Assembly (NCBI RefSeq): GCF_019578655.1
Contig: NC_063258.1
Coordinates: 15,194,802 to 15,258,801, forward strand
Source of the DNA: Ricinus communis
Lineage: Eukaryota; Streptophyta; Magnoliopsida; Malpighiales; Euphorbiaceae
Direction of reading: 5' to 3'
Length of the DNA stretch: 64,000 bases
Below are positions 1 to 12,298 of the stretch, piece after piece. The notes beneath the pieces were generated by a model. That model did no database searches, had not been told where the DNA came from, and saw nothing but the letters and a program-made list of their open reading frames with translations. Numbering within the stretch: position 1 is the stretch's first letter; each line of letters starts with the position of its first letter. Position numbers and translations under genes: made by a program.

Positions 1-540
1 ATTAGAATAAAAGTGTTTTAAAATATAATATTTTGCCAAGTCCCGCAGGAAACTCATTATGGCATTTCATCATTTAGGCATGCACATTTCCATAACTCAT
101 TTTCAGGACATGCATCATACATCTTGCATTGCAACCCCCAGTGATAAGGGGTATTATCACCCTGGTGCGTGATATTCTAGGGTCTTATAAAAATAAAATG
201 ACTAGAGATTTGTGTTTTTATAAAGATGTTTTTTTTAGATAATAATTTTTATTAATAATGATTATAAGTAGATCTTTTAAAGTAGACTATGTTAGCTTGG
301 GGTTCTCTAGATAACAAGCTTAGTTGCTATGAGAATGGACCTGTGGCTTAGCATGCTCCATTTTGGACTGTAGAGGAACAGAGGAGACTTTCTAGATTCC
401 AGTCGAGGTGGAGTTCTGTTTCGGGATGACATGATTTCATACCCAGATAATTTTGAATCAGTTATCGCAACTAGATGGATGATATGATGGGGATATTAAG
501 GATATTCAGTACGTGTAAGAGACGCGTCATTAGTAAAGAA
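1..540 (+). mobile_element. Internal (non-coding) region of chromovirus A, left end outside window
   Basis: This stretch aligns, with scattered changes, to the reverse complement of the internal region of the complete element at 53,210-60,651 (about 56,700-57,075). Shared words include 'catgcatcatacat' and 'accctggtgcg'. It is the leader/spacer that in both copies runs almost directly into an integrase C-terminus, with no gag, protease, reverse transcriptase or RNase H between them. No open frame of note. The 5' LTR lies outside the window. Confidence 0.7.
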
Positions 541-1105
541 GTTGGCAAATGGAATTTGGAAGGGCCAGAGTTGGTTCAGATAATTTATTTCAAAGAAGAT
601 TCCTTTTATTTGCGACCAGCTGAAGACAGTTTTCAGTAGCCACAAGAGTTATGCGAACCTGAAGCAGGAGCACGTAGAGATTAGTATTAGAGGGTATGTA
701 TTCCTAAGGCGTCTCTTATATAAGAAGTGATGCAGTTTGGTAAGAAAGGCAAGTTAGCCCCTTATTATGTGAAACCCTTGAGATTATCGACAAGATTGGT
801 GAGGCGGCGTACAAGTTGGACTTGTCACCAAATTTCTCGCATATCCTTCTGGTATTTCGTATATCCGTATTAAGGAAGTATATTTTCGATCCTTCGCACG
901 TGTTGCAACCTCAGTATGTGGAAGTAAGTGAAGATTTGACTTGTGAGGAACAACCAGTCATCAACATGGATACTTAAGTTCGCCAACTTGCTCTAAGGTT
1001 ATTCCAATGGTTAAGGTGTTGTGGCTAAATTATTCTATCAAGGAAAGTAGCCGCGAAGCCGAGTAGGAGATGAGAGATTGCTACTCTCATTAGTTTCAGT
1101 CTTAA
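541..1105 (+). pseudogene. Broken integrase C-terminus of a Ty3/gypsy chromovirus
   Basis: Translated in pieces across frames, this reads as the end of a plant chromovirus polyprotein. Recognisable blocks are a GPELVQ-like stretch near 580, SYANLKQEHVEI near 645, QFGKKGKLAPYYV near 732, a KIGEAAYKLDLSPNF block near 790, LRKYIFDPSHVLQP near 870, and EVSEDLTCEEQPV near 925. It then decays into a chromodomain-like tail (VLW..) near 1020. In the family this region binds DNA and, through the chromodomain, directs integration to heterochromatin. Several frameshifts and stops separate the blocks, so no protein is made. It is followed directly by a polypurine tract and the 3' LTR, as expected for the end of pol. 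Clade Tekay/Del is inferred from LTR length and these motifs. Confidence 0.85.
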
Positions 1106-1146
1106 TGTAAGCCTTTCTCTTTTAAATTCGAGGATGAATTTTCTTT

Positions 1147-1155
1147 AGGGGGAAG
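1147..1155 (+). other. Polypurine tract of chromovirus A
   Basis: The purine run AGGGGGAAG lies three bases before the TG that opens the LTR. It primes plus-strand DNA synthesis in this family. The same position in the complete element (reverse strand, 56,200-56,209) reads AAGGCGGGGA. Confidence 0.8.
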
Positions 1156-1158
1156 TAA

Positions 1159-3873
1159 TGTAAAACCCGAAATTTTTTTTCTTTTTAAAAATAATAATAA
1201 TATTAGTAATAACGAGTTTTTATTTAATTCAATTTTAATTAATTGAATTGGGATGATTTAAAATATAATTTTAATGCTAGATAGAAATAAAAAGATTTAT
1301 GTAACTATATCTAATTAGACTGATTTTTTTAAGAAATTAATTAATTGAGTTCCATAGAGGATAAATTATATTTTATATATATAGGTCACACTCAAATTTC
1401 CTCCCAATATGAATTAAATATTATATTTGAAAGTTATGAAAAAAATAGTAAATAATATTCTTATAAAAGAATTGATTGAGGAATGGCAAAAAAATTTATT
1501 AGCAATGGTGTTGGATCAAATTGGGAAATATTCAACAAATTGGTTAGTTGAGTTAATTAAGTGTTAGAATTAGTTTGACAATCAATTATGAAATAAGGGC
1601 TAAAAGTATAATCACATTAATATGGGGTTTAAATGAGAATTTTTCAGGTTGGTATTTTTATAATTAAATATATCGGTAAGGGCATTTTAGTAATTTCACC
1701 ATTAAAAGAAGGGGTAAATAAGTAACTCTCTATTTTTAATAATTTTAATTTGGCCCAAATTAAGTAGTTAGAGGCTTAATTGAAATACTAAAGAAAAGCT
1801 GGAGCGTTAAACATGAATTTTGCAAGGGGTAATAGTTAGTAATTAAAAAGAATGAGGGATCTAAATGGTTATTGAGCAAAAATTGAGGGGCCATTTTCTG
1901 ATAAGAAAATAAAGAAAAGAGAAAGAGAATCGGAGAAGAAGAAGAGGGAGAGGAGAGCTTCAGGCTGCGTCCATGGCGGGTGGAGAAGGAGGCCTGCTCA
2001 AGGCGCGGTGGCGATGGCTAGTGGAAGAGCAGATGCCGGCGAGTCCAGCGGCAGCGATAAAAAGAGAGAGAAGAGGCAGCAGTTGTTTGACGCCGTTTAT
2101 GGCATGTCCGGTGGCATCAACAGCTATTTATGGTGGCGATTGACTTATCAAAGAGTAGGATTCCATCTAAGGGCAGCAGCTAGAGTAGGGGTGGCCGGAG
2201 AAGAGAGTTTGGGCGAAAGAAAGCTATAAGGTTCAGTTGGGGTTTCAAGGTTTTTCGGCCAATACTGTCATGCCTCGGTTGGTCAGAGGACATATTTAGG
2301 ACTTACGCATCACAAGCTTTCTAATGGCACTAATTTTGTGGCAATCAAACTCCATTTGAAAATCGACGGTCAATATTGTCTATGATCTTTTTCAGATGAT
2401 CAGGGACTGGATCGAAGAATCAGATGCTAGAATCATCATCTTTCGAGTCCGTAGGCACACTCGGATCGTCCATTGGCGATTTATCAAGCATCTCGGTAAT
2501 TTTCTAGCCGTTGATTTGTAGAGATTGTTAATTAAGGTTTACTTGATTAATTATTGTGTTTTTGTGTGGTGGATGTGATGGAGTCGAATTAGTTTAATAC
2601 CTGAAAAATTATGTGTGGATTGATTGTCAAAATACTAATGTGTCGGACTGTCTGCCAAAAATTATAATCTGTGATGTGTTGTAAAGTTGGAATAGATAAT
2701 GTAGTTTTAGTGGCCCAACTCCCGTTAATTAATTGATGAATATTAAAAGTGTTTCTGGCAAGTGCTGGATCCGTTATAAATGGGGTAAACGTATGTATTT
2801 TAAGAGGAAGTTCTGCCAAATTTTTGGTACTTAAACAATCAGTTCTAGGAGTCTAGGCCTAGGGTTATTTATTAAATATTTTACTTTTATTGATTGAATT
2901 GTTCCCGTGAATAGATAATCCATTATTCAACTCACTCTAATTGAGGCATAGGAGCAGTGCAAGGGGATCGTCAGAATTGTGAGTTAAAGTCATATATCTA
3001 CTATACTCTGCTATACACGTGTCATGCTAAAAATTTACGTAGCAATTTTGATTGAATGATTTAAATATTTAAATTATTTATTTATTTAGTAATTATATAT
3101 ACAGTATTTCTACATCATTGACATTGTAATTGCATGTTGACTCGGGAAGAAAGGGCAGTAGGACATGCCACCTGATGGGTTGTATCAGGACCATATGCGT
3201 ACCGATATAGATATGAGACAGGTAGTAAAAGAATACCCCTGCTCGAGTTCAACTCTCTGGCTGTGTAGAGTTTGAGTGCCAGATTAAAGGTCCCTGGTCA
3301 AGCATCCTTGGTTGACCATTCTGCTCATGTACTTGTCCCGTAGCTCGAAAAATATAATTTATTGAATTTTGGTGTGAACATAATTTTACATGAGATAATA
3401 CTTTATTTGATTAAATAAATATTTTATTAAAGTGGTTGTATTTATTTTTGGATATATGATTTTGACTCACTCTCGGGACTGACAGTCTCAATTTTAACTA
3501 TTTTTCAGGTGTTTGTTAGTTTCCGCAGTTCTTTTCCTCTAGCAGCCCAACTTCCTTCATCTTTGGGTTTTAATGTAATTGATTTTATTGGTTTGTTTGA
3601 TTTTAAATTCTAGATTCTCTGCAGTAGTAATCTCAAAACTTATCATTTTGTAATGGCATGTAAATTCAGGTATTACTTATTTATGCTGGCAGACTGAATT
3701 AGTTATGTAGTATCTGGTGGTTAAAAGTTAATTATGAATTAGCGTTAAATGGATAGAATTTGGATTACTCTTTGATTGAGATAGCGAATGGTCAGGCTTG
3801 CTATGGGTTTCGGTGGCCTTAGGTCTATCCATTCCCTAGCGTTGGTCACGGGCCTATAGATCTGGTCGTGACA
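1159..3873 (+). mobile_element. 3' LTR of chromovirus A (Tekay/Del-like), 2.7 kb
   Basis: It starts TGTAAAACCCGAAAT directly after the polypurine tract and ends GGTCGTGACA, so it has the TG...CA ends of LTRs. It is a diverged relative of the three LTR insertions in the satellite array, sharing the opening, the GC-rich stretch near 1,960-2,250, the block ending 'ctgccaaatttttgg' (about 2,812) and the terminal 'ggtcgtgaca'. Small frames inside (for example near 2,008-2,229) sit in the GC-rich part of the LTR and are not genes. The LTR interrupts the LTR of element B: sequence resuming at 3,874 matches the middle of element B's other LTR near 6,852. Confidence 0.88.
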
Positions 3874-4303
3874 CTAATTTGGCAAAAGAAGAAGCCAAAA
3901 TGTGCCTCCCATGCTTCTTTTATGAAGAAGCATGCCCCTATAGCTAAATAGGAAGCTAAAGTGGTGTTTCCCTTGTTTCCTCTTCAAGTACTAGACTCTC
4001 CTTCTTGTGCACACATATTCAGCTCATACTTGGTTTCTTTAAGCCCATCATATTGAATTAAATTAACAAGGCTAGGAGCGTTAATGAAATCTGACTCTCC
4101 ATGGGTTAATATATCCTTGGCCTAAATCTCTTGAATGAGTCCATTAAGACCTTCCTTTATGCGTTTGGCCTTAGATCTTGTAATTGGCCTGCATTCAATA
4201 TGTAAAAAGATCCCTTGAGCTTGGTGTATGCTTCTGCCCTATGCTTGTGCTTTGATCGTGAGTTGAGTCTTGAAGCTTGGTGCTTTGTTATTAATATGGC
4301 ATC
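3874..4303 (-). mobile_element. Left LTR remnant of gypsy element B
   Basis: About 420 bp is a direct repeat of the distal part of the LTR at 6,335-7,269. Shared words include 'aatttggcaaaag', 'gtggtgtttcccttgtttcc', 'tttctttaagcccatcat' and 'aatctcttgaatgagtcc'. The left portion is missing because chromovirus A inserted here. The right boundary, near 'ggcatct', is estimated from the other LTR ending 'cgcatca'. Orientation follows the gag remnant between the two LTRs. Confidence 0.8.
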
Positions 4304-5441
4304 TAGTATGAAAAATATTATCACATTATACCTCATTTACTTTGGCATGTGCACTCAAGGCTCTTCGTGCCACCAACATCTCTCCACTTATGGGCATCTC
4401 AATATCACTTCAATCTTCAAGTGGCGGCATGTCATCCTCTTCCTTATTGTAAGTCTGCACTCCAACATCATTCATAAAAATCAAAGCTCTTTTATTAGGA
4501 CATTAAGAAGCAATATATCCTATCCCTAAGCACTAAAAATATTTGATATCCCTTGTTCTTGTGTTAGGTGTTTCGATCTTAGTTGGAGCTTTACCATTAG
4601 ACTCCCTTGAGTCTTTTGGCTTCTCATACCTCAGCCTCTCTTTAACTTCTTCCTTCTTTCAATTCGGTTTCCATGTGGATATAGAAGTCGAATTGAATAT
4701 GTCGGAGTTGCTTCGATTCTTGAGTTGCCTCTCCACTTTAGTGGCCATGTGACCATATCCTCAAGTTCACCATAATAGTGCAATTCAATCACATCAGCAA
4801 TATGTCAGTTTAAGCCATGACAATACTGAGCCATAGTAGCATCTCTATCTTCTTCCACATTAGTCCTTATCATGGCTATTTCTATCTCTTTGTGGTAGTC
4901 CTCCACACTCTTAGATCCTTGCACAAGACTTTGTAATTTTTTATACAATTCTCTATAACGGTGAGAACGAATAAACCTCTTTTTCATGACCACCTTCATC
5001 TCCTCCCATGTCGAAATTGGCCCTTACTATTCCTTCGCCTTAAAAGCACAAGTTGGTCCTACCAAACCATGGCATAACCAATGAACTGAACCGTAGCTAG
5101 CTTCACCTTCTTCTCTTCAGAATAATCATGGCAATCAAATAGTAGCTCAACCTTCTTCTCCTATTCAAAAAAAAGCTCTAGGTCGTTCCTGCCTTGAAAC
5201 GAAGGGATTTTCATTTCAATATTCCTAAGTTTCCATCTTGGCTTCTAGGTCCTCTTTCATCTCGTCCTCCATAACCTCTTCCAAATCTATCCCAAACCAA
5301 GTTAGAACCTCGCTCATCTTCTTCGTAATCATCCTCATAGTAATCATCATTATCAATAAGCCTTGGCTTCCTTTGATTGTTTGTTGAAGCGCCTAGGCTA
5401 CCCTCTTTGAAAATTGGACTCCACTCGCTCAAGTCTTTCAT
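4304..5441 (-). pseudogene. Broken gag of gypsy element B
   Basis: On the reverse strand this encodes pieces of a plant Ty3/gypsy capsid protein. An acidic N-terminal part lies at 5,441-5,220, followed by a frameshift. Then come a MKIPSFQGRNDLELFFE block near 5,215, a KVELLFDCHDYSEEKKVKLA block near 5,140, and the best preserved part at 4,999-4,805, including FIRSHRYRELYKKLQSLVQG and SVEDYHKEIEIAMIRTNVEE. Farther down are traces of a zinc-knuckle region and a MPPLE-type motif near 4,430. In the family, gag forms the virus-like particle. Stops and frameshifts prevent expression. The gag remnant runs almost straight into the left LTR, so the whole pol gene has been deleted. Confidence 0.85.
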
Positions 5442-6320
5442 CCATGTTGTTCAACCTTAGATTTAGGAATTTTGAGGTCGCTTGAATGGGTTTTATATAG
5501 ATTTTGAGATCCAACTCTAGCCGCTCATCATTTGAGATCCATTTGTCCTTACTTTCAGACTTGATTCAAATATGTAAAACCTAGATCAAAATAAAATCTC
5601 ACCCACTCCCTTGCGAGTTGCACTCAAAAATTATTTAAAAACTCGTATTTCACAAAATTTGGCTCTTTCCTTCTTTTCTACTCACCTCTCTTGCCTTTTA
5701 CCACTCTTAATTCTCGCTTTTAGTTCTTTAGTTAAACTCGTAAACTCAAATCGCAAACAAGTCATGTAGTATCCAAAAGGACAAATCCACACTCTTATAG
5801 CAATTTAGAGTATGGCATTTGGACAAAAGAATGGACTACAAAAGACAAGTATTTGTCTAGGCTAAAAGGTGACAAGTTTTGACCAATAGAATAAATATCA
5901 AAAGATGTGTAATCTTCGAATGTATGAATGAAGTAGAGGTGAAAGTAATACAATTGATCAAGAAAAAAAATTATGCCGAATGCTAAAAGAAATAAAATTA
6001 CAAACAAACTTGATTTGCCTAAGTGTGTGCCTTTATTTTATTGTCTTCTTTTCTCTTTCTTTTTTTTTTATTTTTTTTCTTTCTTTTTTCTTTCTCTTAT
6101 TTGATACTTCAATAAGAACATAAAATAAGCAACAAAATTAAATACTTAAGCAAAATAAACAACTTTAGAACATAAATTTGTTTGAGCAAACTTTTGGCCT
6201 TAAAGAAAAATCAATAAGAATTTTCAGCTAAGGTGAAAATAATAAAGGAAAAGGTAGGAGAAACAATAAACAAAACAAAATAATAAAGTAAAGAATAAAT
6301 AGAATAGATTTAGAGACTTA
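5442..6320 (-). mobile_element. 5' leader of gypsy element B
   Basis: A/T-rich sequence between gag and the primer binding site, in the place of the untranslated leader. It has a T-rich low-complexity stretch near 6,050-6,110. No coding signal seen. Confidence 0.6.
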
Positions 6321-6332
6321 GCTCTAATACCA
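6321..6332 (-). other. Primer binding site, initiator Met tRNA type (element B)
   Basis: The reverse complement reads TGGTATTAGAGC, one base different from the classic plant tRNA-iMet primer site TGGTATCAGAGC. It sits two bases inside the LTR end CATCA at 6,335. This fixes the element as reverse-oriented with its 5' LTR on the right. Confidence 0.85.
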
Positions 6333-6334
6333 AA

Positions 6335-7269
6335 TGATGTGAACCTTGACAACTTGTGACAAGATCCAACATGCAGAATTGGAATTAGAATCCCAAGAAA
6401 GCCAAATCTGATCTTTGATGAACCTTGACCCAAAGATAACTTATATCTTAAACCTTGGTATAAGAAAGATTGTTAACACCAAGGGTAGAAGGTGAATGAT
6501 AAGTCCTTGTTTGAATGCCACAAGAATAAGTTCTTGATAAGTTCGAAGTTCTTCCAAAGCACCGAGTAAGAATAACTCTTACAAATATGTTTAACTCAAT
6601 ACATTCATTAACTTTGAATAATGCAGCTACACTTAGTTTATATAGTGAAAGAAATAAATCTAATACCTAAATAGCATAAGGAAAATCAACTAATTAGGAA
6701 TTATCTAAAAGATATGCTAAAGAAGAGTTTCCTAAATAATAGAATAAGGAATGTCAATCTTTACTAAATAAGAATTGACTAAATAATCAACCAAAACATC
6801 CTAAACAATGAGGTGTGCGGCTGCCTCTTTGTTCCCTAATGAAGAACACGCCAATTTGGCAAAAGAGGAAGCCAGATGTGCCTCTCATACTCCTATTTGA
6901 AGAAGCATGCGCCTTTAGCTAAATAGGAAGCTAATGTGGTGTTTCCCTTGTTTCCTCTTCAAGTATCAGGATATCCTCCTTGTGCACACATATTCGACCC
7001 ATGCATGGTTTCTTTAAGCCCATCATATTAATTAAATTAACAAGGCTACGAGCCTTAATTTAATCTAACTCTCCACAAGTTAATATATCCTTGGCCTAAA
7101 TCTCTTGAATGAGTCCATTAATAGCTTCCTTTATGCGTTGGCCTTAGATCTCATAATTTACCCACTTTAAATGTGTAAAGGATCCATTGACCTTAGTGTA
7201 GGATTCAGCCCTATGCTTGTGCTTGGATCATAACTCGAGTCTTGGAGCTTGGTATTGTGATTCGCATCA
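6335..7269 (-). mobile_element. 5' LTR of gypsy element B
   Basis: About 935 bp, bounded by TGATG... and ...CATCA, adjacent to the primer binding site. The distal 400 bp is repeated at 3,874-4,303. The outer flank begins 'acatg'. The other end of the element is hidden by the chromovirus A insertion, so the target duplication cannot be checked. Confidence 0.8.
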
Positions 7270-7284
7270 ACATGTTCTTTGTTG

Positions 7285-7490
7285 TCTTCCATACGGCTAA
7301 GTGTAAGGATAAAATCAAAATGATTTAAACATAAGGGTAGACAAAGAACATAAAAGAAAGGAAGGACGTGAGCGATAAGTCTATGCTCGCTAGTGTGAGT
7401 GTTGATAAGTCCACAAAGTTCTTAAAAGAACCCATAACTTGATTTTGTGCAAGGTAGAAAACTGAAATAATATGCTCATTAGCCTCAAGT
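7285..7490. repeat. Direct repeat copy 1 (about 205 bp)
   Basis: It matches 8,123-8,328 in the same orientation, with shared words 'ccatacggctaag', 'agggtagacaaagaaca', 'aagtccacaaagttctt' and 'aacccataacttgat'. The copies are about 840 bp apart. Family unknown; they could be LTRs of a small element or a tandem duplication. Confidence 0.75.
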
Positions 7491-8122
7491 ATTCGGGCCA
7501 TGCGATTTCTATAGTTTAAAAGCCCTCATTCCATAAGAAGAAGAAACTAGAAGCTAAATATGAATATATAAATAAAGAATAATGAATATAATAAAGTCAA
7601 ATCATGAACTAGAGAGGAGTTAACTGGTCAACAACTCTCAAACTCCCAAATTTTATGAGCATGCTTAACAAAAATAAGGGGAAATTCGCTTGCATCTACC
7701 TAATAAAACTCTAACCTAAATTGCAACATTATATGCGTCCCAAACATCAAAACAATCACATTCCCACTTGTATTATGCTTGAATTAATTGAAAATAATAT
7801 GATTTCTTCCTTACGTGCATGGATTTATGTCTCGTCTTGCTTGATAATTGTGTTTCCATGACTCCTTATGCCATTCCTTGTGTCGTCAGGTCTTTGTGCC
7901 CAAGAGAAACTAAAAATGATAGGATCCCACTAGTTCAAGTCCTTAATCACAGTATTTGGGTGTGCCTCGATTTTCGGCATTCCCTCTGTCCTCTAAGATA
8001 TTCGTTTGCGATCATTCATCTGCTATACATATACTAGAAAGAGAGGCACAAAATAATGAACAAAAGAAGAATATAGGTAGGATTTTGGATTCGATAAGAA
8101 AATAAATCACAAGATTTTTATT
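7491..8122. other. Spacer between the direct repeats; contains a dispersed repeat segment
   Basis: No gene seen. The part at about 7,818-8,035 resembles 10,860-11,110 in the same orientation: both carry 'atggattta' followed by 'tctcgtc', 'ccttatg', 'ccttgt' and 'tatttgggtgt'. It is therefore part of a dispersed repeat. Confidence 0.5.
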
Positions 8123-8328
8123 CTTTTCCATACGGCTAAGAGTTAGGATTAATTTGAATTGATTCAAACACAAGGGTAGACAAAGAACACAAAAGAATGA
8201 AAAGACGTGAGCCATAAGTCTATGATTGCTTGCGCGAGTCTACATAAGTCCACAAAGTTCTTAAAAGAACCCATAACTTGATTTTTCAAAAGGTAGAAAC
8301 TGAAATAATATGCTAACTTTCCTCAAGT
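8123..8328. repeat. Direct repeat copy 2 (about 205 bp)
   Basis: Second copy of the repeat at 7,285-7,490. It is cut after 'cctcaag', where a reverse chromovirus LTR starts with TGTCATGACCC; copy 1 continues past this point. Confidence 0.75.
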
Positions 8329-9625
8329 GTCATGACCCGATCTGTGGTCCCGTGACCGGCCTTAGGGATGTGTAGGCTTAAGGTCACCAAGTCCCGTAGT
8401 AAGCCTTACTAATCGATATTCAAATAAGTGCATATGAAAACATAATATTAATCATGTCTGGCATGCCATACACAAATTTCTAACTGGTCATTGATAACAT
8501 TTCACGTCCGCTATAGACTAGGATAAACATAACAAATCAAAGATACTACTGCGGAAGGGCTAGAATATAAAATAATTAAAAATATGAAAGTATAATTTAT
8601 TTCCAATAGGCTCAATGAAGAAGGAAGTCAGGCTACCAAAATGTAGGACGGCGAAGAACTCTAACTGTGACCTGAAAAAAAAAAATTTAGACTGTCAGCC
8701 TCGAGAGTGAGTTAAAATCATGTAACCTTGTAACTATTGCAGTCTCCTGAATATAATAATCACTGAATTAGTATATCATGTCATTTTGTATTAAAGTGCG
8801 AGTCATGCCATAATTTAGAAAGAAAGTGTATTTAAAGACTTATGGGACGAGTGGCTCAGCATAACCCTAACCCCAAATGCTAGTGGCCTTTTGGCCCTCT
8901 TATTCCAAATCGGTCTAGCGCTCAGAGAGCGAAGCTTAACTAGGGTCCTTACATCCAGCTCGGACACTTAATTCCTAATTAAGTCGACGCCTAGAGAGCA
9001 TTGCTCGACCAGGAATCTTTTTCCGGCAGTCAAGCTTTCACAACTAGAGAGTTATACTCGACCAGGGCAAAATCCAGAAATCATAAATAGAATAATCACA
9101 GGCCAATATAAATATTCAATAACATACTGAGATTAAAATTTTAGAAATTCCGGGATTAGCAAACACGCAATTATTAGTGATAATAATAATAGTATTAAAA
9201 TAACATTAATTAAAATATCTAAAATAATGAAACAAATTTACTAATAATAATACTAATACTATTTTTGATAATTATCGATAATGATATCCATACATAAATG
9301 TTAATCATTAAATATCGCATTAAATCTAGACATGCCAATGGTGTAGTGATTATATGACTTTAACTCACAGATCTGTCGTGCTCCGCACTCTGCTCCTATG
9401 CCTCGGGTGGAGCTAGTGGGATGGACGAATTATCTATTCATAAAAAAACTCAATTAATAGATATTCTTAAATTTTTCTAAGCCTAGACCCCTAGATTGGA
9501 CTGCCTACAAATATTTTAGACTCAACAAATTCTGCCGAAAGTTCGGCAGAACATCCTTTAAATTACGTTTACCCCCCGTACAATGGGTCTAGAACCTGCT
9601 AGAAACACTTCAAATATTCTGTGTA
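8328..9625 (-). mobile_element. Truncated chromovirus LTR, reverse orientation
   Basis: It begins TGTCATGACCCG, the reverse complement of the chromovirus LTR 3' end, and follows the same order of blocks as the reverse LTR at 57,612-60,651: 'taggcttaagg' near 8,370, the 'gagagcattgctcgacc' repeat near 8,996, 'gactttaactcacag' near 9,357, 'ttcggcagaac' near 9,542 and 'gggtctagaacctgc' near 9,585. Similarity stops after 'cttcaaatattc' near 9,620, so the 5' half of the LTR is missing. It is an old copy. Confidence 0.8.
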
Positions 9626-9689
9626 CATGTTCTTATTTGTAATTATTCATGGGCTAGAAACCAAATAAATGTTTTCTTCCACATTTGAT

Positions 9690-10530
9690 TGATGAATTAA
9701 AGTATCTTTGGGATGTGGGTGTCCAAAAATATGATGTTCTAGATAGCATAATTTTCAAATGAGAGCAGCTCTTATGTGGACCATCGGTGATTTTTCTACA
9801 TACTCAATGTTGTCGGGCTGCAGCATGGCTGGGAACTTGCTTGTCGTTATTGTATAGAACATTTGCAAGCATTCAGTTTGAGCAATAGTTGAAAGACATC
9901 TTAGAATAAAAGTTGGTTCCTCAGAAATGGAAAGGAGATATCACTGGCACCACCTATAAGGACAGGTGATCAAATCTTATAAGAGATAGATGACTTAGGA
10001 CTTATGAGAGTAAATAAACTTGATGCTAAAGAGATTAATGGTCCCATTTGCAAAGAGTGTCATTGGAGGAAAAGAAGTATCTTTTGGGATTTACTATACT
10101 GGAGTTCCAATGTCATTAGACATAACCTAGATGTGATGCGAATTGAGAAGAATGTGTTTGAAAATGTTTTTAAAACTGTTCTGAATATTGAGAGAAAAAC
10201 TAAAGATAATGAGAAGGCAAGAGAAGACATGAAGAAGTTGTGTTGAAGGCTGAGTTAGAGAATAATGAAGCTAGAAGGAAATATCAGAAAGCATGCTACA
10301 CATTAGATAAACCTAGGAAACAAGCATTATTTGAATGGGTGAAAAATCTTAGATTTCCTAATAGGTATATTGGTGTGTAGACATGAGAGAAAATTAAAGA
10401 TGTTTGGGATGAAGAGCCATGATTGTAATGTATTTATATAGAAGTTAATTCCCATAGCATCTCGTGCTTGTAAATGTGTGGCAAGCTATGAAAGAGTTAA
10501 GCCTTTTTTTTCAAAGATTTAGCTTCAACC
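9690..10530 (+). pseudogene. CACTA (En/Spm) TNP2-type transposase remnant
   Basis: Pieces of the plant CACTA transposase (Transposase_21 family) can be read across frames: ELKYLWDVGVQKYD near 9,697; a CGPS-type stretch in place of the family's MWTINDFPAYS block near 9,775; then the frame at 10,004-10,246, containing KRSIFWDLLYWSSNVIRHNL followed by DVMRIEKNVFENVF and KTKDNEKARED. Past a frameshift come ACYTLDKP near 10,292, FEWVKNLRFPN near 10,330 and KMFGMKSHDC near 10,398. The protein normally cuts and pastes CACTA elements. Stops and frameshifts make this copy dead. I see no CACTA terminal repeats in the flanks, so only an internal fragment survives. Confidence 0.85.
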
Positions 10531-11181
10531 ACAATTAAAGTGCTAAACATGGAGAGACTCGAAAGAGATACCAATAATAGCTTATTTTAGGCGGCCACAC
10601 ATGTATTTTAGCCTATTTAAGACTTTATTTTAGTTAGCAAGGTTATATTTGTTCTAGATGGGATGTAAATCCTTAATAGTTAAGATTTTGGGTTTTCTAA
10701 GGCCTATTTAAGGCTAGTACGGATTTTGATGTATAGAATTAAGTTGAATTTGAATGATAATTAGTTGTTAAACTTAAAAGCTATTTTGCTTTTGTCTTTG
10801 TATAGAATGTATGCTTAAGAAACATTCAAGTAGATTGATGATCTTCTTGTGGAGTGTATGTGTATGGATTTACATCTCGTCCTACTTGATTATCAAGCTA
10901 AGCCCCCAACGCCACCAGTCAATCTTATCAATTGCATTTCGATAATTCCTTATGTCAATCCTTGTATCATTAGGAGTTATTGGGCCTAGATAATAAAGAA
11001 TGATGGAAATCCTAATGGTGCAAATCCTGAGTTAGAATATTTGGGTGTCTCAATTCTCGTTGTTCCTTCTTTCATTCTAAAGATTCATCTTTGATCATCA
11101 AGAGAATGATACTAATACTCGATCAACTAATTCCATTCTTTGAATTTGTGTGGGCATTAGATTGGTGCTTATGATTACCGA
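10531..11181. other. No gene seen; contains a dispersed repeat segment
   Basis: A/T-rich sequence. The part at about 10,860-11,110 is a diverged copy of 7,818-8,035. The phrase 'atcatcaagagaatgatact' occurs at about 11,095 and again at about 11,296, inside the next element. The region may be part of another degenerate LTR, but I cannot set its limits. Confidence 0.4.
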
Positions 11182-11340
11182 TGTCACGCCCAAACTTAAA
11201 ACATCTAAATAAATACCAAAATATGTAATTAACTTGTAAATAGCATTATAAGGGTCTTAAATCCAAGGGTTTTAAATCCAAGATTCATCTCCGATCATCA
11301 AGAGAATGATACTAATACTCAATCAACTAAATCCAAACAA

Positions 11341-11343
<3 letters not shown>

Positions 11344-11413
<70 letters not shown>
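11344..11413. repeat. (TA)n microsatellite
   Basis: About 70 bp of near-perfect alternating A and T with one C interruption, inside the LTR-like segment. Confidence 0.95.
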
Positions 11414-12236
11414 CAGTCCTCAATATTCCTAAAAATATCCCAATTCACCAAATGACCATTTATACTTGATTTAATATGATGCATGAGATGAATGATAACA
11501 TGACAGCGTGTTTGTTTTTGTAAGCAGCTTACAGATACTAAATTTAAAATACTAAGTCAGGAATTATATAAAAATAATAAAACTTTCATCATTTTCCAAA
11601 TCATATTCATCTACAAACTATATCAACAAGAATCACCTCAAAATCATTTATATAAAGAAAGTTATGATAATTTTAGTACAGCTGCTCCAATTCTCATTTC
11701 AGCAGGGTAATAAAATATTATCTCTTAAACGACCAACTAAATGGCTAACGTTTCTCATGAAATTTTGTAGACTTATAGATAACATCTTAAAGTTTACACA
11801 GACACTAAATTCACTAAATTTCGACTTGTATAACTCAAGTTATACTCAAAATACCTAGACTGTTTTACACGGGTCAAAAATCAGCAACATGCAAATATCT
11901 ACAATTCATGTAATCAAACATTAGATGATATGTTTTTCCATAAAATTACACATGATTCATGCTATATCATATCTAATTCCAGTACTACAGGTTCAAATAA
12001 TGTTTTTTTCCAAATTACCCAAAAAACTTAATCACTCAAATAGATAGTTAAAGATAAACTCACCTTTATTAGGCTTCTTGCTCTTCAATTAAATCTATCA
12101 ACAATGAAACTTTCTCCAAACCTTAATTATCTTATTTATCAAAAGCTTCAAATGATGTTAATAGAGTTTGAGAGAAAACGAAAGGAAGAAAAGAAAATGA
12201 AATGGTGTTGGTAGAGATTCTCCACTCACCTTCTCA

Positions 12237-12250
12237 TTTTATTATTATTG

Positions 12251-12297
<47 letters not shown>

Positions 12298-12298
12298 G
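12237..12298. repeat. (TTA)n microsatellite
   Basis: About 60 bp of ATT triplets, with two TTG variants near the left end, inside the LTR-like segment. Confidence 0.95.

Noticed and set aside
7819..8037. A 72-codon frame as a small protein gene
   Set aside because: The sequence is a dispersed repeat with a diverged copy at 10,860-11,110, where the frame is not kept.
10004..10246. An intact small gene with RHNLDVMRIEKNVF
   Set aside because: It is one exon-like piece of a CACTA transposase, with homologous pieces before and after in other frames.
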